A stretch of 26,813 bases of DNA from Azolla pinnata (taxonomy: Eukaryota > Streptophyta > Polypodiopsida > Salviniales > Salviniaceae). Below are positions 1 through 10,789 of the stretch, in pieces. Each line of letters begins with the position of its first letter. Position 1 is the stretch's first letter. The notes beneath the pieces were generated by a model. That model was given only the letters and a program-made list of their open reading frames with translations. It searched no databases and was not told the DNA's origin. The DNA lies in contig JBBBWG010028943.1 in assembly GCA_037176905.1 (NCBI GenBank), positions 2,501 to 29,313 of the forward strand, read 5' to 3'. The position numbers were made by a program, and so were the translations under genes.

Positions 1-3
1 GAC

Positions 4-84
4 ATGGACATGGACAACATCATCATCATAATCATCATGAAGATGGAGGGCGAGGGCAGCGGGGATCGTGGGCTGCTGCAGTAG
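4..84 (+). promoter_or_regulatory. Possible upstream ORF in the LDH leader
   Basis: The leader visible before the LDH start holds several ATG codons in one frame (positions 4, 10, 37 and 43) that all run into TAG at 82-84. The peptide would begin Met-Asp-Met-Asp-Asn, followed by an Ile run encoded by ATC triplets. It ends 71 bases before the ATG at 156 and is in a different frame from it. If this stretch is transcribed as 5' leader, these ATGs would be met first by scanning ribosomes and could lower LDH translation. Whether it is leader or promoter cannot be decided because the window starts here. Confidence 0.3.
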
Positions 85-155
85 CTGCTCTGGAAGGGCA
101 AGGAAGAGGAGAGGAGGAAGAGGGGCGAGGAGAAGGAGGAGTGTTGCTCACGCCG

Positions 156-1180
156 ATGGAAGGCTCGGAGCTGCGGCCGGCGGCGGCGGCGGCGGCGCGC
201 GGCCGAGCGAAGATCACGGTGGTCGGGGTGGGAAACGTGGGCATGGCGTGCGCGCAGACGTGCCTGACGTCGGAGCTCATGGAGGAGCTGGTGCTGGTGG
301 ACGTGCAGCCGGGGAAGGTGCGGGGGGAGGTGCTGGACCTGCAGCACGCGGCCGCGTTCCTGCCGCGGGTGGACATCGTGGGCGCCAGCGGCGGCGACTA
401 CGGGGCGACGGCGGGGTCGGACGTGTGCATCATAGCGGCGGGCGCGCGGCAGCGCGACGGCGAGTCCCGCCTCGCGCTCCTCGGCCGCAACGTGTCGCTG
501 CTGCGCGGCATCATCCCCGAGCTCATCCGGCACAGCCCCGAGACCATCCTGCTCATCGTCTCGAACCCCGTCGACATCCTCACCTACGTCTCCTGGAAGC
601 TGGCCCGCGGCGCGCTGCCGCCCAACCGCGTGATCGGCACCGGCACCAACCTCGACTCGTCGCGCCTCCGCTTCCTCATCGCCGACAAGTTCGGCGTCAA
701 CGCGCACAACATCCACGGCTACCTCGTCGGCGAGCACGGCGACAGCTCCGTGCCGCTCTGGTCCAGCGTCAGCATCGCCAATGTCCCGATACTCGAGCTC
801 CCCGATCCCGACGCCTCCGCCGATGCCGACGGGCGCAAGGCCAAGTACACCAAGGAGAGCCTCCGCGGCTTCCACGACGCCGTCGTCGGCAGCGCGTACG
901 AGGTCATCAAGCTCAAGGGCTACACGTCGTGGGCGATCGGCTACTCCGTCGCCAGCCTCGTGAAGAGCATCCTCCGCGACCAGCGCCGCATCTACCCCGT
1001 CTCCGTCCTCGCCAACGGCTTCTACGGCATCGACCGCGACGTCTACCTCAGCCTCCCGTCGCAGCTCGGCCGCGCCGGCGTCCTCGGCGTCGCCAATCTC
1101 TCCCTCGACGACGACGAGCTGCTCCAGCTCCGCCGCTCCGCCTCCACCCTTTGGGACATGCAATCCGGCCTCGAGCTCTG

Positions 1181-1181
<1 letters not shown>
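156..1181 (+). CDS. LDH: L-lactate dehydrogenase
   Basis: Cytosolic NAD-dependent L-lactate dehydrogenase, which converts pyruvate and NADH to lactate and NAD, in plants mainly during low-oxygen fermentation. From the ATG at 156 the protein has 341 residues. Visible motifs are the Rossmann loop GVGNVG (24-29), the acidic NAD-ribose Asp49 in VLVDV, the specificity loop GARQRDGESR with Gln99 (lactate rather than malate dehydrogenase) and Arg105, Asn137 in SNPVD, Asp167 and Arg170 in NLDSSR, the catalytic His194 in GEHGDSS, and Thr257 in GYTSW. All residues expected for catalysis are present. The N-terminus before the Rossmann loop is about 20 residues shorter than I recall for rice or Arabidopsis LDH. 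The frame stays open upstream to the window edge but has no ATG, so 156 is the first possible visible start; an upstream spliced exon cannot be excluded. No intron interrupts the fold. The coding sequence is very GC-rich. Confidence 0.93.

Positions 1182-1216
<35 letters not shown>
1181..1216 (+). repeat. (ACA)n microsatellite in LDH 3' UTR
   Basis: About twelve ACA/CAA triplets begin directly at the last base of the LDH stop codon and form the start of the 3' untranslated region. The complementary (GTT/AAC) triplet also expands inside the elongin-B-like gene of this window. Confidence 0.9.
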
Positions 1217-2576
1217 TCGTCAATGATGCCCCCATCCCGACCCTCGATTCTCTCTTCTTTACTTCCCTTCCTTCTCGGCCGGGAATCCGCTTCCGTTTCT
1301 TCTTCGAAGATCTCGAGCAATAATTTTTTGGTTGGTTCTTGAAAAGTCATGCTGTGTCTTCTTCTTTTCTTTTTTCTCTCCCCATAAAATTAGGATTCGT
1401 CATTCAAGCGTTACAATGTCAAATTTACATACCGAGGAGGCTCCAGATCGTGAAAAAAAAAAAAAAACCAATAGACAAGTTCTTTGCTTCGAGAGGGCAT
1501 GTTTTCTGAGTCTAGTGGGGAGCATATTTTTGAAAAACTCATGCAATTGGGTTCCCGCTTTCTTTTTTCTTTGTTGTTTTTTTTTTGGGTATAAAGATAC
1601 TTTCATTTGTATTGAATAATGCCAGATGATTATGCAAATGAGCTTGCATATAGGCGATACAATTCATTGGCTACTTACCAGAAACACAATGATACTAAAA
1701 ACCAGTTACTTTCTGCTTTGCCTCGACGGAACAACAGCCTATGGAGGTGGTTTATACCGCCATACAATTCGAGCATCTCTTCGTATCTCTAGAAGATGTT
1801 TCTATCTTTAAATAGTAAACGTATTTTTTCTGCTAATTTTGATATTCTCTCTACGGCTACATACTGTCCTCGTAGAGTATTCATAATTTCTCGCCATATT
1901 AACATGGGAGTGCATGTTTTCAGCTTTCTACACTTTGGAGTGCATGTTTCCACACATCCAATCTAGTGAATATGGAAAGGGATTAGCATTCACCTTGTAT
2001 TGATGTTGTCGATAGCAATGCAAGTCAAAATAGGCTGATTATCGAGCCTCTGATCGACACATTCTCCTCGACATCTTCCGAATGTACAAAACATTGAGTT
2101 GGCTCCAAGAGTTTATGGATGTTGATTGGGCTAGAGATGGAGACGATCAATATTCGACATGCATCTTCCAGAATGCTTGGAATAGCCAACGTTAGCACCT
2201 TTGGAGCTCGCAAGTCGAATTAAGAACACGTTCAGATGCACTTCGACCACATCCGAGAATGGTCAACATTGCATTGATCACATTTAATGTTGTTACAAAA
2301 GCTGATGATGTTTCAGTTGACCATTGTAAGCATCCTTTCGTTTTGCATAATCTCGCTCGCCGACTTGACTCGTCTCTCCTCTATATTCATCCTACACGTT
2401 GCTCGATTCGATTTCGTTCCTCGCTCGATGCTCACTCACCAGGCTTCTGCTTTCCACTTAAACGCTTCGAATGCGATCCCGCTTTCCAATCAGTCCATTC
2501 CACGAACAAGTTCTGTTTTGAACATGATTGGCATAACACACATGAAAGACATGCACACGTAGATTATAAGAACACG
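1217..2576. other. Intergenic region between LDH and CYP40
   Basis: No convincing gene. The first part will hold the LDH 3' UTR and polyadenylation site; A-rich and T-rich runs (about 1453-1466 and 1560-1590) lie here. Short open frames on both strands have no recognisable domain and are interrupted in every frame. Confidence 0.6.
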
Positions 2577-2892
2577 AAATATGTATGTGTATGTACGTAT
2601 GCATATATGTATGTATGTACATGCACACCTGCATTGTCATAAATTACATATATACACGCACAACAAGCATGACCCATCGATGCCACACATACACCTACAT
2701 ACATACGACCGTATACATATTACATACGTACATTCATACATACGTACGAACGTACATATACACACATACACACATGCATACCTACACGCACACACACATA
2801 CATACAGACACCCACACATACATACATACATACATGCATGCACACATGCATACATACATTCATACATTCATACATTCATACATTCATACAGA
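2577..2892. repeat. (CATA)n-rich alternating purine-pyrimidine tract
   Basis: About 310 bases of imperfect CATA/TACA/CACA repeats, with (GTAT)n at the left end and pure CATA runs from about 2800. The strands alternate purine and pyrimidine almost throughout. The tract ends about 120 bases before the CYP40 start codon, so it sits in the CYP40 promoter or at the edge of its 5' UTR. Confidence 0.85.
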
Positions 2893-3014
2893 GAGAGTTC
2901 AGAGACAGACCGTGGCTTTCGCTCGTCGTCTTCCTCATCCCTCCATCTCCGCCTCCGCTTCTCTGAGAGGCCTGTTTGCCGTTCCTGTCAGCTCCTTTCC
3001 TGTGTAGACCAGCC

Positions 3015-5558
3015 ATGGTGAACCCTCGCTGTTTCCTGGATGTGAGCATTGGAGGAGAAGTGGAAGGAAGGATCGTGGTCGAGCTGTTCGCCGACGTCGT
3101 CCCACGAACAGCTGAGAACTTCAGAGCTCTGTGCACTGGCGAGAAAGGAAGAGGGAAAGAAACGGGCTGCCCCCTCCATTTCAAGGTACGTGCACACACT
3201 CCCTCTCCTATTCTCATCTCTACTTTGCATTTTTAGCAGTAGACATGATTCTTGCTGTACAACCATTTACTTGTATTTTGATCTGTATTTTACACATTTC
3301 TGTATTTTGAGCAGAACACATTTCTTTCTTGCTGTTATCTACCACGTTTCTACATTTATGAAACACATCTAAACTGTTTCACTGTCTCACGAAGTTGATT
3401 CACTCTCTACTTCTCGAGCTTAGTTGCATTATGAGAATGGTCTGTGGAGGATTGACTACACCATGCATCATTGCACACTTGCTTCAATGATAGGATTGAT
3501 AAACATTTTTTGTACGATCGATCAATGGATTGTTACATTCATGTCATATTTTCCCAGAATAGTATCAAAGCATAACAACCGCATGTTGTCAAAATTGAGT
3601 TTTTCAAGATAGTCTTCGATAACCAGGTCTAACCCTATTACCTCATGGTTAAAACTACTCGAACCCTTACCATCCGGCATTTTTACAGCGGGTGATGGCT
3701 CTGTTTGAAGTTACAATGCTCTCAACATCCGCTGATGAAGTAATGTACGAGTGGATGCAGTGCCAAATAGGACCTTAAACTGACCTCTCATCAACCAATT
3801 TCCTCATACAAACTAGCTCCATCTCAAGTAACTGATATCCTTTTCAAGACTTACGCAACAAATGACAATCATGAAGACTAGAGTCAATATTTAGGTCACC
3901 ACACTCACTGTTCTAAATTTATAATCTGAGTTGTTTGGAGGCTCCTCGCTTTCCTGCAGGGGCATTCGCTAAAACCTTTTTGTTCTTCCTTAAACAAGTT
4001 CAATGTTGCTCTTAGCCCAAACAACCGTATAGTATATGTATGTATGTATGTATGTAGACATATATAAGGATAAGATTGCCAGGTGGCAACCATTCACATA
4101 ACCCTTCGTTGCTAGTACCTCTCTTTCACATGTATATAATGGAATTCCTTTTCCCTCTACATTCAGCATGAATGAAACTTATGCCTGTTCACTACTCTTA
4201 TTTTTTCAACACATTGGCTTCTGTTTTCATAAGTATTTTGGAATGTTTGTGTATGAAGTTATTGTATTGCTGAGTGACATGCACGGATTCATTTTTAATG
4301 TTAAGCATATCTTTTGCATGGTATCAACGAAGTGTTCTCATAGGCAGTATCAATATCTCCACACGATCATTTGATATGGTGGGGAAACACATTGACAGAA
4401 AACTTAATGATCTTTTTTATTTGAAAACTCCACTTTTAAACTGCTGTTGAAGATGATATCAAATCCTTTTCTATATTTGTACTGTTTACTCATGTTTTGG
4501 GCTAAATGTTGTAGGGAGTCCCTTTTCACCGTGTCATCAAAGGGTTTATGATTCAAGGGGGTGACTTCTCAGCTCGGGATGGCACGGGAGGGGAATCAAT
4601 ATATGGCTTGAAATTTGAGGATGAGAATTTCGAATTGAAGCATGAACGCAAAGGATTGCTGTCCATGGCAAATGCAGGTCCCAACACAAATGGTTCTCAA
4701 TTCTTCATCACAACCACACGCACCCCTCACCTAGATGGAAGACATGTGGTTTTTGGGAAGGTATTGAAAGGTATGGGGGTGGTGCGTAGCATTGAGCATA
4801 CCCCCACTGGTGATCAAGATAGACCATTGCAAGAAGTATTGATCATGGATTGTGGTGAAATTCCTGAGGGAGGAGATGACGGTGTCGCTGGACTCTTTAG
4901 TGATGGGGATACCTATCCTGATTGGCCGGACGATCTTGATGAGAAATCTTTGGATTGCACATGGTGGATTGAAGCCGTGGAATCTATCAAAAGCTTTGGG
5001 AGTGAAAACTTCAAGGTGGTTCATGACATCAAAATTTACTTCTTAAACCATCAAATTATCCCTAACTTGTTAGTAATTTAGAACTATGCCCCAAAGCTTC
5101 TAGATATGTCCATTAATACCTTCTAGCTAATGAAATGTGCTCTACTATATCGAGGGACTCTGATAAACACGTAAAACGTCAGGAATGTTTTTGTTGTTGG
5201 ACTGGGTCTAATTTTCATGGATTCTACTCATTACGAATACTTTGTTGGTATAATGTTCATGTTGCAGAAGGGTGATTACAAGACTGCTTTGCGGAAATAT
5301 CGGAAGTCACTCCGATACCTTGACATGTGCTGGCAAAAACAAGATATTAATGAAGGTGCGCTGGCCATTCTAAATTAAAGATTTTGTTGCTAAGCTTGAA
5401 ATATTTGTACATATTGACACGGTTCTATTCTCATCGTCTCTATGTTTGCTTGTTAATGGGTCATGATTTGCGAACTTGGTTTATGCAGGGATATCTAGTG
5501 CACTCTTGTCTTTCTCGTAGATCTATGAGATGTATGCATAGCTTAAAGCACATATTGC

Positions 5559-5596
<38 letters not shown>

Positions 5597-7096
5597 CCAT
5601 GAATATATTCTACTTGCACAATATATGAAAACTTAGCTTTCCATAGCCCCACAGTTCTTTTTCACCAATTTTTTACTGCGAATCTGTTGCAGAGAAGAGT
5701 AAACTTTTGGACACACTAAAATCACAGATCTTGACAAATAGCGCGGTAGATTTCTTTTGCTGATTTTTATTTACGAATCTTTGATGACATTTGTTATCAT
5801 GATTTTTATATTAGTCACTATATGGTGTTTTTTGATTGCTTTATAGGCATGCAAACTGAAACTAGGAGATGCTAGAGGTGCTCTATTGGATACACAAGCT
5901 GCAATTCAAGGTGGAGAAGGAAACGTAAAAGCTTTGTATCGGCAAGGACAGGTTAGTAAATATTTGGCCCTAGTTTCTAGTAGAATTGTTTTTTGGAAGA
6001 GAAGGTTAGGGCAGTGATCATTTGTAAAGTCCATACATATAGCGATTCCTGGCACCCTTTATCATGCAAAGGGGTTCTGGGTAAAATTATGGAATACATC
6101 TGTTCAAGTTGATGACATGGGAGTTTGACGTTTTTTGAAGTGTAAGTAGAGTTCCACCAAAGCACATACGAATTTGATTATTGAGAAACAGTGCAATATA
6201 TGTACAAATCAAAGCTCTTATATTGTAATGCCTATGGTTGCATTCTGAACTTGCAGGCGTACATGAGTTTGAATGACTTGGAAGCTGCAGTAGGGAGCTT
6301 CACCAAAGCGTTAGAATTAGAGCCACATGATGGTGAGCCAGTTTGCTTTTGGGGCGGCAAATGAAAAGTGTTTTTCTTAACATATTATTAAATAACATCC
6401 ATGAATACATTTTCATTCCATGCAAGTTCTAATCATTTCTTTCTATACTTATTCTCTCCCTTTCTCTATGCCTGTTTACAGTTGGTATAAAGAAGGAGCT
6501 GGCATTGGCAAAGAAAAAGGTATGTGATTTTTTCTGTAAAGTTTTGGGGGAAATTGTAGAGAGATGTTTGTTATGAGTAATGTCCAAAACCTTTTATTCG
6601 TAAAGCTTTGGGGAATTGCAGGGGAAATATAGTGGGGATAAAGGTGTCTAGATATTGTATCAATATCTATGAGAGACAAGTTGGAACTTGTTTGTTATCT
6701 CTTATTTATGTCTTCGATGCTATGGCATAAAGCCACAAGAGGAAACCATTTATGGATATGTTAAACCGTCGAAAACCATAAGGTCCTCAGTTCAGCAGAT
6801 CAATGTGTCAGGAAACAAAGTGTATGAACGAGATCATGAGTTGAAATTGGACCCTTGTGCTGCTAGCATTGCTGCTTACCACCAGAGTGAGTTGATTGTG
6901 ATGAATAAAATGACAGAGAAGTGGCAATTAATTATGGAAACCTAGGGGTTTTTTTGGGAACTAGAAAATATGGACACAATATTTCTGTTTCGTATTTTTA
7001 AGGATTTCATGAACATTTTTCTTACTGTTCTGAAACTGCCAGATCATTGAAAGACGTGACAAGGAGCGGAAAGCGTTCGCCAAGATGTTTGAGTAA
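3015..7096 (+). CDS. CYP40: Peptidyl-prolyl isomerase CYP40 (cyclophilin with TPR domain)
   Basis: Cyclophilin-40 type prolyl isomerase and Hsp90 co-chaperone; the Arabidopsis member SQUINT promotes ARGONAUTE1/miRNA activity. Exons: 3015-3185, 4515-5015, 5268-5355, 5693-5745, 5847-5951, 6257-6332, 6482-6519, 7043-7096. All introns are GT-AG, phases agree, and the product is 361 residues, the usual length. The cyclophilin domain (about 7-172) has [14 protein letters not shown] (62-75; Arg63, Phe68, Met69, Gln71 are active-site positions) and GSQFF. His129 in TPHLDG replaces the Trp of cyclophilin A, as in other CYP40s, which predicts weak cyclosporin binding. The C-terminal half is a TPR domain (about 205-340). 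Clamp residues for Hsp90 binding are Lys216, Asn269, Lys299 and Arg303, but the usual Asn four residues after Lys216 is Ser220. The start is the first ATG after the repeat tract. Intron 1 (3186-4514) is the longest and contains a short (ATGT)n run near 4037. Confidence 0.95.
5562..5593. repeat. (CT)16 microsatellite in CYP40 intron 3
   Basis: An uninterrupted run of CT dinucleotides inside the intron 5356-5692. Likely a polymorphic marker; no function is suggested by the sequence. Confidence 0.9.
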
Positions 7097-7849
7097 CAAG
7101 TTGAAGCTAAAAAAGCAGTGTTTGTACGGTTTGCACAAGTAGTGAAAGGTGCAGTTTTGAATGCCCCCTATCGTTTGGCGGAAGATTTTTGAGGGGCTAT
7201 ATTAGAAATGACACGTTGATGTGGATAGTGGCAATTTTTGGGGTAGTAACACAACTAGTTTCCGATTTTCCTTGTAATTCCATGCCATGCATTCTCTGAC
7301 ATATTGGACATTAAAATTAATTTACCTTGTCTTCTCGATACCCGGTTGATTTAGTTTCGGGAATCGAATTTGGCCATGCTGCTGACTAAGCTAAACATGG
7401 AACTAGTTCCAGGCCATGCCGATGAGAAAGACGAATGATGCAAACACTTGTATTTTTATTGGACCTCAAAATACTTGGTGCTTTATGAAAAGGGTACTAT
7501 CTTATTTCCGCAACACTGCAGATGCTTGAGTGAGAATTTCATGGGTTCTCTTGTTTAAGTTTCGCCCTGAGTTTGCAGGCTTTTTGATTACCTATTCAAT
7601 CCAACCAAACTTCGAGAGAAAAAAACCAAAAACTAACGTGGGTTCCTGACACAGATCGTATGCCAATTCCGATGGAAACTTGGAAGAAAGAGAAAAGGCT
7701 CGTATCCAGGTTCTCCGCATCGAACTCAAGCTGCATACATGGATGGAATGGAGTAGAGAGATCTGTAAAAAACCTTGAAGATGGAACGCAAAACAGCGGG
7801 AGGGGTTTGATTTTAGGGCAAAGAGCGCGGAGAGTATGGCAGTAAGACA
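7097..7849. other. Convergent intergenic region, CYP40 and BAHD-like 3' ends
   Basis: The 753 bases between the two stop codons must hold both 3' UTRs. I see no further gene. The open frame of the BAHD-like strand that continues to about 7596 is out of frame after the intron and has no conserved motifs. Confidence 0.6.
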
Positions 7850-8760
7850 TTACATCCGGCTGGGCGTGTTCGACAGGAAAGGGGGATGGCAGATGAACCT
7901 GCGGAGATCGTCTGCATGAACGAAGGGGACATTGTTGAAGAAGATGTGCAGGGAAGGCGGATTGTTCAGGTGCGTGGGCCGAGCGACAGCGGCGACGTTG
8001 ACTTCGGCAGGGAAGCGCAGGAGGCCTCGGGGGAGATGAGGCTTGCCGATGGGAGCGCCAAAGTCGAGGCGCTGGTCGAGCTCGTGGGCGGGCGGCAGCT
8101 CGGTGAACAGCAGGGTCTCCGCGTTCCGGTGCGCGTGCTTGAACTCCTCGGTGCAGTCGGCGAAGCTGGAGTGATGCGCCGCGAGGCCGCGCTCCGCGGC
8201 CTTCACCCGCTCGGCCGCCCAGGCGAGAGGCGTCTCGAGCAGGTCTGCCACCTTCGCGCCTGCGACGCAGTTGTACTTGAACGCTCCGTGGTAGGCCATC
8301 GGCTGGTTCTCGTCCAAGTCGCACGCGAAGAACAACCTGCGAGCAGAAGGCAGGAAGGCGGCAGTAAAGATGGCGGGAGGAGAAGCTTGTGCGAAGAAAC
8401 ACGGTCGTGGGAATGGGCGCGTGTTCGCGCGGGGTCCATCCGGATTGGGGCCAATATATGCGCATTTTGTACCTCGCTCTGGCGTCGAGGGGCATGCGGA
8501 GAGCCCGCGCGTGCTCGCGCCAGACGTGCGCGGCGAGCGCGTGCGCGGCGGAGCACTCGGCGCCCTCCACGGTGCGCAGATGCTTGGCCAAGGAGGCGAC
8601 GAGGCCGAAGGGCACATCGAGGCGCAAGAGCGTGGCGTCGAGGCCGCCGCCGCCGCCGCCGAGGATGCTAGCGACAAGATGAGCTTCAGGTGCCGCCGCC
8701 GTTGGATCGCCGCTCGTGCCGTGCGTCGGGTGATGATCGCGGTGCGCTGCGAACCCGAGC

Positions 8761-8804
<44 letters not shown>

Positions 8805-9806
8805 AGTGTGCGCGATGTTCCCGAATCGGGCATCGCCGTCGCCGTCGTCGATGTGCGGCGGATCGCGCTGCTCCCAGAATGCGGGGCCGGGGTGGCTTCC
8901 GGGCGACGGGATCGCATCGTTTCCCGTGGCGGAGCGGCGTGCGTTCCCCGACGACGGCAACGGCCCCTCGGCGTGCCCGACGAAGCTCGGGAAATGGACG
9001 CGCCCGAGGCCGGCCGCCGGCTCCCGGGCATGCGCCGGCCAGACGGGCGCGACCGAGACGCGGGGCCGGCCTCTCGCCATCTCCGCCCACCCCGAGAGGA
9101 AGTGCACGAGGCCCGCCGCGCCGCACAGCTCGTGGCACACTCGAATGCTCACAACAAGCCCGCCGGGGCCGAGGTCGGTGAGGTGTATGGCGAGGGCCGG
9201 GATGGGCGCGCGGTGCCGCCCGACCACCTCGGGAGGAGTCGGTGGAGGTGTGACCACGACGACCTCGCGTTTCTCTTCCGCGGGCGCAACTAGCACCTCT
9301 CTCTCTCCCTCCCACTCGCCCGCGGGCGTCGCCTGTTGGAAGAACAGCCGTCGCGGTCGCTGGGCGACAGGCGGCGCAACTGGAGTCGAAGCTGGAGCTG
9401 GAATCGGAGCTGGATCGGGCGGCGCGTAAGCGTACAGATCGTCTGCGACGTCGGGCATCGCGGTGACGACGAAGACGGCGCCGCGGCCGTCGCACCGCAC
9501 TTCCCACCCCGTCTCGTTCTCGACGATGCGGCCCGCGAGCGGGTAGTACGGGACCAGGACCTCGCCGAGGCTCCGCTGCATGCGCTCGATCACCGCGCCC
9601 GATCCCGCTCCCTCTGCAGAAGCAGAAGCGGCGCTAGGCGGATCGAACACGAGGGCGTGCGAGGCCACGAGCGTGTTCAAGCCGGCCATCACGCTGCCGT
9701 GCGTCAGCGGCAGCACGTCGTACGGCGTCGGCCTCGACGGCGGCACCAGCACCGACGATCGGCTGATCGTCGCCGGCCCCCCCCTCCTCTGCCTCGCCGC
9801 CTCCAT
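7850..9806 (-). CDS. BAHD acyltransferase-like protein with altered active site
   Basis: Two exons on the minus strand, 9806-8473 and 8336-7850, joined across a 136-base GT-AG intron (AG|GTACAA ... GCAG|GTTGTT). The phase fits and gives 606 residues ending in TAA at 7850-7852. BAHD enzymes transfer acyl groups from CoA thioesters to alcohols or amines in plant secondary metabolism. Family features are LVPYYPLAGR (84-93), VCHELCGAAG (223-232) at the HXXXD position, FLSGWAE, SAAHALAAHVWR (419-430), the FFACDLDEN segment after the intron, and LDFG (535-538). His225 is kept but the HXXXD aspartate is Gly229, and the DFGWG motif reads DFGAPIG. The protein exceeds the usual 430-480 residues because of insertions at about 128-206 and 255-378, including an eleven-Asp run (338-348). 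It may be a divergent enzyme, a non-catalytic relative, or a decaying gene; the frame and splice sites are intact. The substrate cannot be inferred. Confidence 0.8.
8763..8796 (-). repeat. (GAC)11 microsatellite coding poly-Asp
   Basis: Eleven GTC triplets on the plus strand encode Asp338-348 of the BAHD-like protein. A glycine run (383-388) coded by GGC triplets follows about 35 residues later. Confidence 0.9.
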
Positions 9807-10052
9807 GCCTCGAAAGAAGCCCGCAATCTGGCTTTCTCTTCCTGCTCGAGGCTTCTGCAGAGCTTTGGCCTGTTTGTTCAGCTTCTTCTGGATCTGCTTG
9901 GCCGACCGACTCTCCTTGCCACCCTTTGACCAGCTCTAGCTAACTCTCTCCGCCCACCTCCGACTCGGATGATCCACTCTGGTGTCCCGACCACACTCTG
10001 GCCCCGTGGCTTGACGTCCGTTCCCTCGTAACGCCTGTATCTGTCTGTGGTC

Positions 10053-10062
10053 CACATATATA
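10053..10062 (-). promoter_or_regulatory. Candidate TATA box of the BAHD-like gene
   Basis: The minus strand reads GTATATATG here, about 250 bases before the predicted start. No ATG occurs on the minus strand between this site and the ATG at 9806, so a transcript starting about 30 bases downstream would have 9806 as its first start codon. Confidence 0.4.
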
Positions 10063-10789
10063 CTCTTGTTGATCCAGGCTCACCCCCCTCAAGGCTTCGT
10101 TTGCCGTACGTTGGCCCTTCGTTTTGTCAGGTTCTGACTTTATGTATTTCTTACGGCCGACGCTGGATGCGTCGTGTACAAGAGAAGCACCAAAGTGTGA
10201 AATGCCGACGATCTCAAGCAAGCTTCCGTCTTTATGGCCGCGTTGGAAAGATAGACAGATAGATGCCCACGGACAAGCTGCCCGGGGCGTAAAAAGCAGC
10301 AGGATCGAACTCTATCGTCCCGACGTTTCGGGCCCTGTTGCCATCCCCAAGGCTACGAAGTTATCGTGGTTTTGCGAAAGGAGTTTTGGTGCATCGTCCG
10401 AAGAGTTTTAAGGGCCGAATATATCGACCCTGTCGAGCACTTTGCTTTAAAACAACGGCCAATGTCCACTGCCCACTCTGCACATATGCATTATAAGCCA
10501 CAATGGCGAGAGACGACATTGCCCCGTTCGCTCCCCTTCACCGGCTTCGCTTCATCGATCCTAGCGATGGTTCCCGTTTCGTGCTTTGCGGATCAGATCC
10601 CAAAGGATGGAAGCTGCTAGCAGTGGTGAACATTGCGAACGAATCCCTGCTTCCACTCACGAATGAACACCGAAGTCACGATCGACAGATTAGGCGATCA
10701 TCGATAGAGATCGTCAAGCCGCCAAGAGCCACTGTCAGTGGAACAACTCGGTAGCTGTCACGGCGTAGAACATGGGACGATCGGAACGT

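Noticed and set aside
68..1342. 424-residue open frame overlapping LDH in another frame
   Set aside because: It is Arg/Pro/Ala-rich shadow translation of a GC-rich gene, has no ATG at its left end and no domain.
2259..3021. Several open frames through the CATA repeat
   Set aside because: His/Tyr/Thr/Ile repeat peptides that arise on both strands from the microsatellite itself.
6688..6945. 85-residue open frame inside CYP40 intron 7
   Set aside because: No recognised family; the flanking exons splice cleanly across it and complete the CYP40 C-terminus. It could be a retained insertion fragment but nothing supports a gene.
7596..7849. Extension of the BAHD-like protein to 736 residues by reading through the intron
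   Set aside because: Read-through gives a basic low-complexity tail, while splicing 8472-8337 restores the family sequence FFACDLDEN and the LDFG motif in one frame.
7886..9429. Plus-strand open frames opposite the BAHD-like gene
   Set aside because: Antisense shadows of a GC-rich gene: Arg/Ala/Val-rich, with Val runs from the GTC repeat.
10366..10754. Overlapping plus-strand open frames of 83-84 residues between BAHD-like and RAD23
   Set aside because: Two frames compete over the same bases and neither contains a known motif; the region fits promoter DNA.
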